A stretch of 64,000 nt of DNA from Acidobacteriaceae bacterium (GTDB lineage Bacteria; Acidobacteriota; Terriglobia; Terriglobales; Acidobacteriaceae), in NCBI GenBank assembly GCA_003132405.1, contig PKXQ01000107.1:53600-117599 (forward strand), in the 5' to 3' direction. The first letter of the stretch is position 1. Each line of letters opens with the position of its first letter. This document shows positions 1 to 7,833 of the stretch, in pieces. The translations under genes and the position numbers were made by a program. The notes under the pieces were generated by a model. It was not told the DNA's origin. It saw only the letters and a program-made list of their open reading frames with translations, and did not search any database.

Positions 1-653
1 GTCGTGCTGAAGGGCTTGGCCTCAGCCTTGAGATGATAGAGCAGCGTCACGTCAGACCGCCGCTCGACTGTGACCGGAGCCAGGCCTTCGGCCGCTGGTA
101 TCACATGCGCGCGCGCCGCTGATTCGGCGTTCTCTCCGGGCTTGCGCTCGAGGGTCAGGCCGATGGTGATTTCGCGCAGCTCCCAGTCGGTCCCGTTGAA
201 AACTTGAAGCTGCAGGCTTTCGTCCTGGATCGAGCCAGGGCCGTCGATCTTGAGCAGTTCGGGTAGTGGCAGATCTTCGATGAGCACAGGCCTGATCAGC
301 AGCGAACTGGCGTTCGCATTGAATGACAAGCTGCAGGTCACATCGGGTGATGAAACTTTCAACGTGTTGCCGGACGGGTCGATCGAGAAAACTGTTTTAT
401 CGGCTTTGATAGGACGGGCGTTCTTCGCGTCCTCCATGACTTGGGCGAGATTATCGTTGTCGATCACGGTGGGGGCTGCGTCCGGTTCCTGCGTCTGCTG
501 CTGCGATTTATTTTTGCGCAGATCTCGCGCGACGTCGCCGAGCGGGGGAGGATCGTCCTGCGCCCACGCGGTGTTCGGGAGGAGAGGTGCGCCAAATAAC
601 ACGAGCGCGGCCGACAGGATAACGGAGCGCAGGCTGGGGAGTCGGGATCGCAT
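1..653 (-). CDS. Exported hypothetical protein, 3' end outside window
   Basis: The minus-strand frame stays open from an ATG at 653 to the window edge, giving 217 codons without a stop. The first ~30 residues are a clear Sec signal peptide: basic MRSRLPSLR, a hydrophobic core, then AWA-QDD as a likely signal peptidase I site. The mature part is acidic and proline-rich at first (DDPPP), then a glutamine stretch (SQQQTQ), then what looks like a beta-rich domain with one cysteine (DVTCSLSF). I do not recognise a family; the profile fits an exported or periplasmic protein of unknown role. The C-terminus is missing, so length cannot be compared with any family. A short inverted repeat lies just upstream of the start. 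Confidence 0.7.
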   Translation of the reverse strand, partial: MRSRLPSLRSVILSAALVLFGAPLLPNTAWAQDDPPPLGDVARDLRKNKSQQQTQEPDAAPTVIDNDNLAQVMEDAKNARPIKADKTVFSIDPSGNTLKVSSPDVTCSLSFNANASSLLIRPVLIEDLPLPELLKIDGPGSIQDESLQLQVFNGTDWELREITIGLTLERKPGENAESAARAHVIPAAEGLAPVTVERRSDVTLLYHLKAEAKPFST

Positions 654-661
654 GATTCAGT

Positions 662-686
662 CGCTAAGAGAGTAAGTCGCTTAGCG
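662..686. repeat. Inverted repeat upstream of the first gene
   Basis: CGCTAAG at 662-668 is matched exactly by CTTAGCG at 680-686 with an 11-base spacer, 9 bases before the start of the minus-strand gene. It could be an operator or a leader hairpin; nothing else supports either reading. Confidence 0.4.
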
Positions 687-930
687 AGTTTATCTCCATC
701 TATAGGAAGTTTAGGCGAGATAGAGTGGGTGAGAAGTTACTAAAGGAACGGGAGGGTGGTAGCACTTCCGCGGCAGTTAGCAGGGCCTGCCTAACTGGAG
801 TCGGCCGCGAAGAATGGGAAAGGGCACGGACGCGCTCAGATCGAAGTAACGCGCAACGGGGCGCGTCAATGCCCTTTCACCAATCACCTTCTAGCTGCAA
901 ACGGCTGCCGCGAACGGCGAGTCCTGCCGG

Positions 931-1053
931 TTACAGCAGGCCAGAGGTACGAAAACGGGCGATCGGATCGGTTACCGCCATTGGTTGACGCTTAAAAACC
1001 CAGCGCGCCACCGCAATTCCCAATGCCGCATAGCACAGATGCCAGATTTTCAT
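931..1053 (-). CDS. Possible 40-residue membrane peptide
   Basis: An ATG at 1053 opens a 40-codon frame ending in TAA at 931. It is preceded by GGGGAG about 6 bases upstream, a good ribosome binding site. The peptide begins MKIWHLCYAALGIAVARWVF, a single membrane-spanning stretch, followed by a basic tail. No family is recognised. It is the only plausible gene I see between 654 and 1217; the plus-strand frame at 725-988 has arginine/serine-rich composition typical of a chance frame. Confidence is low because the peptide is short and has no comparison. Confidence 0.3.
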   Translation of the reverse strand: MKIWHLCYAALGIAVARWVFKRQPMAVTDPIARFRTSGLL

Positions 1054-1217
1054 AGATCGCTCCCCACGCCGGACCTTGGTTGGGGAGAGATACGAAAGGT
1101 CGCGCCGTGAACTAACCCTACCTCTGGTTCATCGGCAGGTCTAGGCCACGAAGGTGCTATAAATCTGGGCAAAAAGTAATCGCTAGTAACACGGGTTAGT
1201 AACTCGCGGGGATGTTT

Positions 1218-2339
1218 CTATTGGGAGGCTTCGATCCAACCGCCGCCGACGACGATGTCGCCATCGTAAAAAACAGCAGCTTGGCCCGGCGTGATGGCGC
1301 GCTGCGGCTCGTCAAAGGTGACTAGGACTTCGTCCGGCCCAGTCGATTCGATAACGGCGGGCGCCGGCTGGTGCTTATGGCGGATCTTTATGGCTACGCG
1401 CATTGGCTCGGGCAACTCGGCGGTTGAGATCAGGTTGACTCGACGCGCGTGGAGAGTGCGCGAGTAGAGTTCTTCATCCTTGCCAACGACAACCTGGCGC
1501 GTGTCATTCTTGATCTGGATGACGTAAAGCGGAGAGCCGGTGGCTACACCGAGTCCCTTACGCTGGCCGACAGTGAAATTGTGCACGCCGGTGTGCTCGC
1601 CGATTACCTCGCCGTCGGTGGTGACCATCTCGCCGGAAACATCTGCCGGCGCGTCTCCCTGCTCGGTGAGATAGGCTTCTAGAAAGCGCTTGTAGTCGCC
1701 TCCGGGCACGAAGCAGATCTCCTGCGAGTCGGGCTTTTCAGCGATGACGAGGCCTTGCCGGCGAGCCAGTTCGCGCACTTCTGGCTTGGTCATTCCGCCC
1801 AATGGAAAGAGAGTGCGGCTGAGTTGCTCTTGCGTCAGGCCGAAGAGAAAGTAAGTCTGATCCTTGGAACGATCAGCAGGGCGCTTCAGCAGCCAGCGAT
1901 TGCGCTGCTCGTCGAAGACTACTTGCGCGTAGTGGCCGGTGGCAACCTTGTCGGCGCCGATCTGGCGCGCGACGATGAGAAGCTGGTCAAACTTCAAGTG
2001 ATTGTTGCAGAGGCTGCACGGGATTGGCGTGCGTCCGGCTAAGTATTCCTCAACGAAGGGCCGCACCACGTCGCGCTCGAAGCGCTCTTCATGATTGACC
2101 ACGTAGTAGGGAATGCCGAGAGTCTCAGCTACGCGGCGCGCATCGTAAACGTCGTCGATCGAACAACAGCGGCCCTGGACGGATTCGGGCATACCAGCGT
2201 GTCCGGCTAGGCGGCGCTGGTTCCAGAGCTGCATGGTAAGGCCGATGACGTTGCGGCCTTCGGCGCGCAGCATGGCCGCAACGGCCGAGGAGTCGACTCC
2301 TCCCGACATGGCAACGGCGATGGTTTCGGAAGCTAGCAT
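1218..2339 (-). CDS. mnmA: tRNA-specific 2-thiouridylase MnmA
   Basis: MnmA transfers sulfur to C2 of uridine 34 in the anticodon of tRNA-Lys, -Glu and -Gln, using ATP to adenylate the base. The 373-residue length is normal for the family. The N-terminal PP-loop SGGVDSS (residues 12-18) binds ATP. The first catalytic cysteine is in the CSLCN motif near residue 108, followed by ATGHYAQ; the second is in SQEICFVP near 207. The C-terminal beta-barrel domain ends in PGQAAVFYDGD. It lies 75 bases downstream of a cysteine desulfurase gene on the same strand, the enzyme that feeds sulfur to this pathway, so the two probably act together. Start ATG at 2339 with the expected short N-terminus before the PP-loop. 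Confidence 0.97.
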   Translation of the reverse strand: MLASETIAVAMSGGVDSSAVAAMLRAEGRNVIGLTMQLWNQRRLAGHAGMPESVQGRCCSIDDVYDARRVAETLGIPYYVVNHEERFERDVVRPFVEEYLAGRTPIPCSLCNNHLKFDQLLIVARQIGADKVATGHYAQVVFDEQRNRWLLKRPADRSKDQTYFLFGLTQEQLSRTLFPLGGMTKPEVRELARRQGLVIAEKPDSQEICFVPGGDYKRFLEAYLTEQGDAPADVSGEMVTTDGEVIGEHTGVHNFTVGQRKGLGVATGSPLYVIQIKNDTRQVVVGKDEELYSRTLHARRVNLISTAELPEPMRVAIKIRHKHQPAPAVIESTGPDEVLVTFDEPQRAITPGQAAVFYDGDIVVGGGWIEASQ

Positions 2340-2349
2340 TTAGCAGTTA

Positions 2350-2429
2350 GCACTTAGCATTTAGCCTTTAGCAGTCAGCAATTAGACGTTAATGATTTCC
2401 CGCTGGACTAAGGGCTAAATGCTAAGTGC
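2350..2429. repeat. 17-bp perfect inverted repeat of TTAGCA-like units
   Basis: GCACTTAGCATTTAGCC at 2350-2366 is the exact reverse complement of 2413-2429, with 46 bases between. The spacer and flanks are built of degenerate TTAGCA/TTAGCC units. The right arm overlaps the last codons and stop of the cysteine desulfurase, so that protein's final residues (ALSI) come from the repeat. It could fold as a large hairpin between the two genes. Confidence 0.75.
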
Positions 2430-3599
2430 GCTCTTCGACCAGGTTGGCGACAAATCTCGCAGACGCGCCACCGTCTCTGGAATCAGCCCCAGCGCAAAAT
2501 CGACATCCTCTTCCGTATTCTGCTTGCCGAGGCTGAAGCGGATGCTGGCTTTCGCTCGGTCACGGCTCAGGCCCATCGCGGTCAACACGTGCGACGGTTC
2601 GATTGCTCCTGAAGAACACGCGGCACCGGTTGAGACCGCCAGCCCTTTCAAGTCTAACGCGATAACCAGCGCCTCGCCTTCGATTCCGTCAAAATAAACG
2701 TTGGTCGTATTGGGCACGCGGGGCGCACGTCCACTGTTTGAATCAGCGCCGTTCAGACCGGTGGCTTCGAGGGCGAGGAGTTCCCTCTCCATGCGGTCGC
2801 GAGCAGCCGCCATCTTCGCATCGTTGCCGCGATCGAGGCTGGCGCTCGCTAACTCGGCCGCCTTGCCCAAACCAACGATGCCCGCTACGTTCTCCGTTCC
2901 AGCGCGACGTGAGCGCTCATGACTTCCGCCATAGAGCATCGGCTCAAGCTGAGTTCCCTTACGGAGGTAAAGCGCGCCAACCCCTTGCGGTGCGTGGAAT
3001 TTATGGCCAGAGATGGTCAGCGAGTCGCAACAGATTTCGTTGACATCGACCGTGACCTTGCCTGCAGCCTGCACGGCGTCGGTGTGGAAGTACACGTCGG
3101 CCTCGGCAGCAATCTTTCCAATCTCTGCGACCGGCTGCAGGACGCCAGTCTCGTTATTGGCAAACATGATGGTGACCAATTTCGTATTCGGGCGGATGGC
3201 GCGCTTAACGTCGACCGGATCAAGCAAGCCACGTCCATCGACGGAAATGTAGGTAACGTCGCAATGCTTGGCTTCAGCAAGATGCCTGCAGGCGTTGAGC
3301 ACCGCGTGATGCTCGATGGTCGAGGTGATGATGTGATCGCCCTCGCGCGTCAGCCCAAATATCGCCAGATTGTCGGCCTCCGTGCCGCCGCTCGTGAAGA
3401 CTAACTCCGAGGAGCGGCAGTGAAGCAGCGCTGCCACCGATTCGCGAGACCGCTCGACGGCGGCTCGCGTCTCCTGCCCATGATGGTGGATCGAAGAGGC
3501 ATTGCCGAAATGCTCCCCGAAATAAGGGCGCATCGCCTCGAGAATCTCGGGGAGAACGGGAGTGGTCGCGTTGTTATCGAGATAGACTCGCCGCATCAT
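2415..3599 (-). CDS. Cysteine desulfurase (IscS/NifS family)
   Basis: A PLP-dependent enzyme that removes sulfur from cysteine as an enzyme-bound persulfide, for thio-tRNA and Fe-S cluster synthesis. At 394 residues it has the usual length. The N-terminus reads YLDNNATTPV as in all class V aminotransferase-type desulfurases. The substrate-binding HTDAVQ motif is near residue 173, the PLP-binding lysine is in SGHKFHAPQG near 199-208, and the persulfide cysteine is in STGAACSSG near 325. The order desulfurase then mnmA on the same strand supports a role in tRNA 2-thiolation. No iscU or iscA is nearby, so a dedicated Fe-S operon is not indicated. Two ATGs open the frame (residues 1 and 2). The last codons lie in an inverted repeat. 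Confidence 0.95.
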   Translation of the reverse strand: MMRRVYLDNNATTPVLPEILEAMRPYFGEHFGNASSIHHHGQETRAAVERSRESVAALLHCRSSELVFTSGGTEADNLAIFGLTREGDHIITSTIEHHAVLNACRHLAEAKHCDVTYISVDGRGLLDPVDVKRAIRPNTKLVTIMFANNETGVLQPVAEIGKIAAEADVYFHTDAVQAAGKVTVDVNEICCDSLTISGHKFHAPQGVGALYLRKGTQLEPMLYGGSHERSRRAGTENVAGIVGLGKAAELASASLDRGNDAKMAAARDRMERELLALEATGLNGADSNSGRAPRVPNTTNVYFDGIEGEALVIALDLKGLAVSTGAACSSGAIEPSHVLTAMGLSRDRAKASIRFSLGKQNTEEDVDFALGLIPETVARLRDLSPTWSKSALSI

Positions 3600-3716
3600 G
3601 GTGCTTCTATTGTACTGGTCTCAACGGGATGTTCGACGCAGGAAAGTGAAAGGGGCGCCGGCTAACGCCGCTCCCCTTGATGAACTCTACATGCTGTTGG
3701 CAGCCGAGTTGAAAAA

Positions 3717-4550
3717 CTAATTTCCCTGTGCGATCTGCGGCGTGCGTTCGCCAAGCGTGAATTTCACGTCTACTGTCTGCCGAGGTGAAACGGTCACCGC
3801 TTTGCTCCACATAATGGGGTCGGAGAACACCGGCCGCTTCACGCGCAGTTGCGTCGCAATATCGTAGAGCGAACTCTCGCCGACGACCTTCCATCCCTCG
3901 TGCCAGGCAACGATTTCATAATCGCCGGGCGGGACGTCGGTCAGCGCAAAGTTGCCATCCTTATCCGTCACGGCGTAGTAGGGGTGTCGCGCCACGATCA
4001 TTTCGCCATTCATCCAGACATGGCCAGCATTGCAGCGCAGGCTGACAGCGCCTTCGCGGGTCATGGGACGAGTGATCTCCTGCCCTTCGCGAACGAATGG
4101 GAGGTTGTAATCGGCGTTGCCCGACATCTGCACGGTGTGGAGCAACGGATCGCTGTCGCGGACGGTCAGTGTTGCTTGACTCGGCACCAGCAGAATGTGG
4201 GGTTCATAGCGGCAGTTCTTCTGGTCGAGAAAGCGGCGCTGCGCGGGCAAATCCATTGCCTTGCCCTTGGCGATGTTTCTAAGATAGACGACGGTATTCG
4301 CCACGCCGCCGCTCGGCGCGACCAACAGGCGCTCGAGATCGCGGTGTTTCTGTCCGAGGGGATCGCAGATTTGGGTGTCTTTGTTGATTTCCGAGGCAAC
4401 AAGGTGCGGCAGCGCTCCCTGCCACTTCACTGTTCCCCTGATGGTTCCGCCATCCTGGACCGTGATTACCTGGTACCCGGATTGTGCGACGGAAAAAACT
4501 GATGCGACGAAGCATGCGAATAGCATTACCTGTCGAAGAAGAGAAGTCAT
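3717..4550 (-). CDS. Exported carboxypeptidase-regulatory-like protein
   Basis: I chose the ATG at 4550 rather than a TTG nine codons upstream because GGTGGTG sits just before it and it starts a compact signal peptide (MTSLLRQVMLFACFVASVF). The 277-residue protein begins after cleavage with GTIRGTVKWQG, has two cysteines (CDP, CRYEPH) and a cupredoxin-like stretch (LRCNAGHVWMNG) typical of plastocyanin-like or methylamine-utilisation-type exported proteins of Acidobacteria. The C-terminal part (DGNFALTDVPPGDYEIVAWHEG) is a carboxypeptidase regulatory-like beta-sandwich. Function is unknown; the histidine and cysteine in the cupredoxin-like part hint at metal binding but no full copper set can be asserted. 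Confidence 0.8.
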   Translation of the reverse strand: MTSLLRQVMLFACFVASVFSVAQSGYQVITVQDGGTIRGTVKWQGALPHLVASEINKDTQICDPLGQKHRDLERLLVAPSGGVANTVVYLRNIAKGKAMDLPAQRRFLDQKNCRYEPHILLVPSQATLTVRDSDPLLHTVQMSGNADYNLPFVREGQEITRPMTREGAVSLRCNAGHVWMNGEMIVARHPYYAVTDKDGNFALTDVPPGDYEIVAWHEGWKVVGESSLYDIATQLRVKRPVFSDPIMWSKAVTVSPRQTVDVKFTLGERTPQIAQGN

Positions 4551-4768
4551 AATCACCACCCTCGAAAACAATGTCAATCGGAGGAGTTAGTACAGCGCGG
4601 ATGGGGAAACGAAGCCACAGCGGGGTTTCGGCGGCCTAATTTATCGTTAATTCGCTGTTCCCCTAGTAACCGCGTGCATGGTTACGACGATAGGCCATAT
4701 CCAAAAGGGTGAGCAAATAACTCCGGTACATGTACTTTGGTAAGGATGCGGCTCCGCCTCAATCTATA

Positions 4769-5135
4769 GGGCCCCTTTAGCGTGCCGATGGCAGAGGTCA
4801 CGGCAGAGTGCATGTCGGAAAGCGTGGCGGCCGTGACCCGAGCAGCAAAGGTAGAGGCATTCAATTCGTGGTCGGCGTGCAGAATGAGAGCGATATCAAG
4901 CGCGCGCTCGGCGGTCTTCGAAGGCGGTGCGCCGTTGACATAAGCAGGAAATTTGCGGCATGAGAAAGTGATCGATCAGGCGAAATTACGGGATGCCCTT
5001 TGCGAATGCGATCGTAATTCGCAACCAGCATCGATAGCTGGAACGTCAACCGAATCGCCTTGTCGATGTTGGCGTCGTGATCGTTCTTGGTGTTCTCCGG
5101 ATCATAGTAGGAAAGCGCGGAGACCAGAGTACGCC
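4769..5135 (-). pseudogene. Citrate synthase relic
   Basis: Read on the minus strand, this stretch encodes a recognisable middle part of a citrate synthase: RTLVSALSYYDPENTKNDHD, then [32 protein letters not shown], and after a one-base shift near 4938 [20 protein letters not shown] and [17 protein letters not shown], ending SAIGTLKGP. The part that should follow, with the catalytic HGG histidine, is absent. Upstream the similarity also stops, and an in-frame TGA lies at about 5241. So it is a 5'- and 3'-truncated, frameshifted remnant. Nothing else coding is seen from 4551 to 5283. Confidence 0.85.
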
Positions 5136-5283
5136 CCTCGCTTGCGGTTTGGAGAATTGCGACCGCTCGTTTGAAAAGCAGCAGCTCCCCAACCCTCTTT
5201 TGTACGCCAAGCTGGAGGTGTTTTCCACGCGGCTGGATTCACTGATCTTCAGCAAAAACAGGCAACTCAGGCGCGCGAATCGA

Positions 5284-6150
5284 TTATTCTGGCCAGATCG
5301 TGGCTGCCGTTTTGCTTAGAATTTGTTCTCGGATTTCGGCGCTCACGGACAGCGCTTTAAATTCCTCGAGATTCTGCTTGACGTCGGGAACGCCCGGCCC
5401 AGGCCAGTCTGTGCCGAATAATGTTTTATGGGCGATCTCGTCGAGGCGCGGAAAGTACTTCAGCAGAGTTTTCGGAGGAATGCCGCTGATGTCGAGATAG
5501 ACGTTCGCGTGCCGCCGCAGAAGAAAGAATGCGGTGTTCATCCACAGCGGACGACCGCCATGGGCCATCAGGATTGTGAGTTTGGGAAAATCAACCGCCA
5601 CATCGTCGAGGTAGATCGGATCGCCATATTTATTGCGCGCACCGGGAAAGATCGAGGTGCCGGTGTGAAACATGATGGGGATCCCATTCGCTTCGGCAGC
5701 GCGGTAGATAATTTCGAGTTCTTTGACTCCGTGCAGATAATCATTGGGAAAAAGCAACTGATGCGGCGGGTGAATCTTGATCATGCGCAGGCCAAGACGC
5801 AGGATGTACTCGACTTCCGCCATGATATTAGTGGTGTGCCGCGGATGCAGGCTGCCGCAGGAAATGAGGCGCTTGGGATCGTGCTTGGTGTAATCGGCGA
5901 CGAACTGATTGACCTCCGAGGTAAAGCCGATCACCTCCGGCGCAACGTAGTTGATTAGCACAGCCCGATCCACGCCACAACGATCAAGATATTTGAGAAA
6001 AGCCTGCGGCGAACGGCAATACTCCGCAATTTCGTCGAAGTTCGTGCGCTTGCGCTTCATCAATTCGAGCGCGTGCGGCTTGTAGAGATCAATCGGCGCG
6101 ATATGGATGTGGCAGTCAGTGATCACTGTTTGGGTTGGGCTAAATGCCAA
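5284..6150 (-). CDS. Amidohydrolase family protein (Amidohydro_2 type)
   Basis: A TIM-barrel metal-dependent hydrolase of about 288 residues. Metal-ligand motifs are visible: HIH in TDCHIHIAP near residues 14-16, a histidine in MFHTGTS near 178, a histidine in MAHGGRP, and the aspartate in FGTDWPGP near 257. Family members include decarboxylases and lactonases for aromatic ring-cleavage products, which would suit the upstream aromatic acyl-CoA genes, but the substrate cannot be read from sequence. The start is uncertain: the frame opens with TTG at 6150 inside TTAGC-type repeat sequence; a GTG at 6126, which begins VITDCHIHI, is equally likely. Neither has a clear ribosome binding site. Confidence 0.85.
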   Translation of the reverse strand: MAFSPTQTVITDCHIHIAPIDLYKPHALELMKRKRTNFDEIAEYCRSPQAFLKYLDRCGVDRAVLINYVAPEVIGFTSEVNQFVADYTKHDPKRLISCGSLHPRHTTNIMAEVEYILRLGLRMIKIHPPHQLLFPNDYLHGVKELEIIYRAAEANGIPIMFHTGTSIFPGARNKYGDPIYLDDVAVDFPKLTILMAHGGRPLWMNTAFFLLRRHANVYLDISGIPPKTLLKYFPRLDEIAHKTLFGTDWPGPGVPDVKQNLEEFKALSVSAEIREQILSKTAATIWPE

Positions 6151-6176
6151 TTGCTAATGGCTAATACAGGCTGTCT

Positions 6177-6515
6177 TCAGTAGAGCGGCACTTTCGGATC
6201 GACCGTACGCGCCCAGCCGTCTATGCCGCCGCGCATGGATTGAACTTTGTCATATCCCTGCTGACGAAGCCAGTTGGTGACGGACAACGAACGCACGCCG
6301 TGGTGGCACATGACCACGATGTGATCGTCGGGATTAAGTTCCTGGTGAGCGCGCGTCGGGATGTCACCCATCGGAATATGCTTTGCTCCGTCGATGCGTG
6401 AGGCTTCATATTCCCAAGGCTCACGAACATCGACGAGGGTAAATGTTTCACCGCGCTGCTGTAACGACTTGACCTGACCGGGAGAGATTTCGAAGTCCAT
6501 AGTTCGATCCATCAT
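6177..6515 (-). CDS. Rhodanese-like sulfurtransferase domain protein
   Basis: A single rhodanese domain of about 112 residues from the ATG at 6515; a GTG at 6563 would add 16 residues that do not look like the domain. The domain opens with TLVDVREPWEYEASRIDGA, the usual CH2A motif, and the active-site loop is VMCHHGVRS with the persulfide-forming cysteine. The C-terminal YDKVQSMRGGIDGWA is also standard. Single-domain rhodaneses move sulfane sulfur or detoxify it. It sits between the membrane protein gene and the amidohydrolase on the same strand, so it may be part of the 5-10 kb operon, with no evident functional link. Confidence 0.9.
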   Translation of the reverse strand: MMDRTMDFEISPGQVKSLQQRGETFTLVDVREPWEYEASRIDGAKHIPMGDIPTRAHQELNPDDHIVVMCHHGVRSLSVTNWLRQQGYDKVQSMRGGIDGWARTVDPKVPLY

Positions 6516-6582
6516 ATGTTGGCATCTTTCACGGAGCGAAGGACCTATGCCTTGCGGGCACACTCAACTACCGCGGACACCG

Positions 6583-7059
6583 TCAATCATTGTTGTGAAT
6601 CCCCGGCGCGCCTCGCAGCGTGGTAAGGCTAACCAGCGCCGCCAAAGCCCAGAGAGCGCCGGTTCCAATGCGAGCCAAGCGCACATCGGAGACGGAGATG
6701 CCGTGCCATAGCGTTACCGAAAATCCAACGAGAAAATTGCCGACGAGCACTCCGAAAAATATGCGCTCGCGCACGCACCGCGTGTCGAGCGCCAACGCAG
6801 CCAGCAGCACGATCCAGACAATGTAAGTTGCGGCGGTCCAGTAGTCGTGCGGCCATTCATATTCGCCGCGCGTGACGTGTCCAAAAGAACTCCACGCGAA
6901 GTACGCACACCCGAGAAAGCCGGCGACACCCCACAAGGGCGTTCCACACATCAGATGATCGGAGTGAGAAGAACGCCTCGCGTCATTTTTTGCGGCTGCT
7001 TTAGTCAGCCCAGTGCTTGCGTCAATCTCGGTTTTCTCGTTTGCTATTTGCCGGTCCAT
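6583..7059 (-). CDS. Small integral membrane protein, unknown
   Basis: A 158-residue protein with a hydrophilic, lysine-rich first 35 residues and then four hydrophobic segments: around WGVAGFLGCAYFAW, YWTAATYIVWIVLLAALA, IFFGVLVGNFLVGFSVTL and IGTGALWALAALVSLTTL. I do not recognise the family. Its start overlaps the end of the upstream enoyl-CoA hydratase gene by 16 bases, which suggests translational coupling and argues that the frame is real. Membership of the aromatic-degradation operon suggests a membrane role such as transport or sensing, but this is inference only. Confidence 0.7.
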   Translation of the reverse strand: MDRQIANEKTEIDASTGLTKAAAKNDARRSSHSDHLMCGTPLWGVAGFLGCAYFAWSSFGHVTRGEYEWPHDYWTAATYIVWIVLLAALALDTRCVRERIFFGVLVGNFLVGFSVTLWHGISVSDVRLARIGTGALWALAALVSLTTLRGAPGIHNND

Positions 7060-7820
7060 TTTGGTGGTCGTTTGTCGAGGAAGGCAATGATACCCTCACG
7101 CGCGTCTGCGGTCGAGACAAGTTCTTCGAGATAAATTTTCTCGGCTCGAGCCAGGCCCTTGTCGAAGTGAATCGCGTCCCAAGCATACATAGCCTTCTTG
7201 GCGTGAGCAATCGCCATGGGGCTTAGTTGGCGGAGCTCATCCAGTGTCTCTTGGACTAGAGCGTCGAGCTCAGTGGCCTGGGCGGAGCGATTGGCTAGGC
7301 CGATCGCGAGTGCCTCTTCGCCAGAAATCTGGCGCCCGGTGAGGATAAGTTCGGCGCCGCGTTTCTGGCCTACTAGCGCGGGCAACGCTACGGCCGCGAC
7401 CGGCGGGTAGCAAGCCAGCTTGATCTCGGGAAATCCCCAAGTGGCATCGCGTGCCGTGTAAACCATATCGCAGACAGCGGCGAGTTCCGCCCCTCCGCCC
7501 AGGCAAGCGCCGCGGACGGCGGCAATTGTGACTTTGCGTGATGCAACAATCGCCCGGATCACCGCATGAAAACTCGTCAGCATCTCGTGAATCTGCTCAG
7601 GCAGGTGAGCTTTAATGTCGACTCCAGCGGAGAAAGCGCGGAAGTCGCCTTCAAACACGATCACAGAGACATCGGTCAGCGCCTCGATCTCCATCAGCGC
7701 GTCGTGAAGCTCGCGCGTCATTTGCAGGTCGATTACGTTCAGCGGAGGATTGATGAGCTTGATGCGGGCAACGGATGACACGATTTTTGTTTCAATCCGG
7801 CTCGCGGCGGTCGTCGTCAT
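7044..7820 (-). CDS. Enoyl-CoA hydratase/isomerase family protein
   Basis: A 258-residue crotonase-fold protein. The oxyanion-hole strands are FSAGVDIKAH (near residues 62-71) and GACLGGGAELAA (near 105-116), both needed to bind the acyl-CoA thioester carbonyl. The following helix reads YTARDATWGFPEIKL, with a glutamate at the position often used in hydratases. The protein ends PPKWTGK, like crotonases of aromatic or acyl-CoA pathways (KRPPKWTGK is close to cyclohexa-1,5-diene and PaaF-like enzymes). The gene starts 13 bases after the BoxB-like gene on the same strand, so the two are very likely cotranscribed. The exact reaction is not readable. Confidence 0.92.
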   Translation of the reverse strand: MTTTAASRIETKIVSSVARIKLINPPLNVIDLQMTRELHDALMEIEALTDVSVIVFEGDFRAFSAGVDIKAHLPEQIHEMLTSFHAVIRAIVASRKVTIAAVRGACLGGGAELAAVCDMVYTARDATWGFPEIKLACYPPVAAVALPALVGQKRGAELILTGRQISGEEALAIGLANRSAQATELDALVQETLDELRQLSPMAIAHAKKAMYAWDAIHFDKGLARAEKIYLEELVSTADAREGIIAFLDKRPPKWTGK

Positions 7821-7833
7821 CTTCGCGGCATGC

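Noticed and set aside
725..988. Plus-strand frame of 87 residues
   Set aside because: Arginine/serine-rich composition, no family and overlap with a better-supported small minus-strand frame.
2340..2430. Possible CRISPR array from the TTAGCA units
   Set aside because: Units are only 6-8 bases, drift freely and have no spacers of fixed length; no cas genes are present.
3849..4502. Plus-strand frame of 217 residues opposite the exported protein gene
   Set aside because: The histidine/alanine/glutamine-rich product is the antisense shadow of a gene with a signal peptide and recognised domains.
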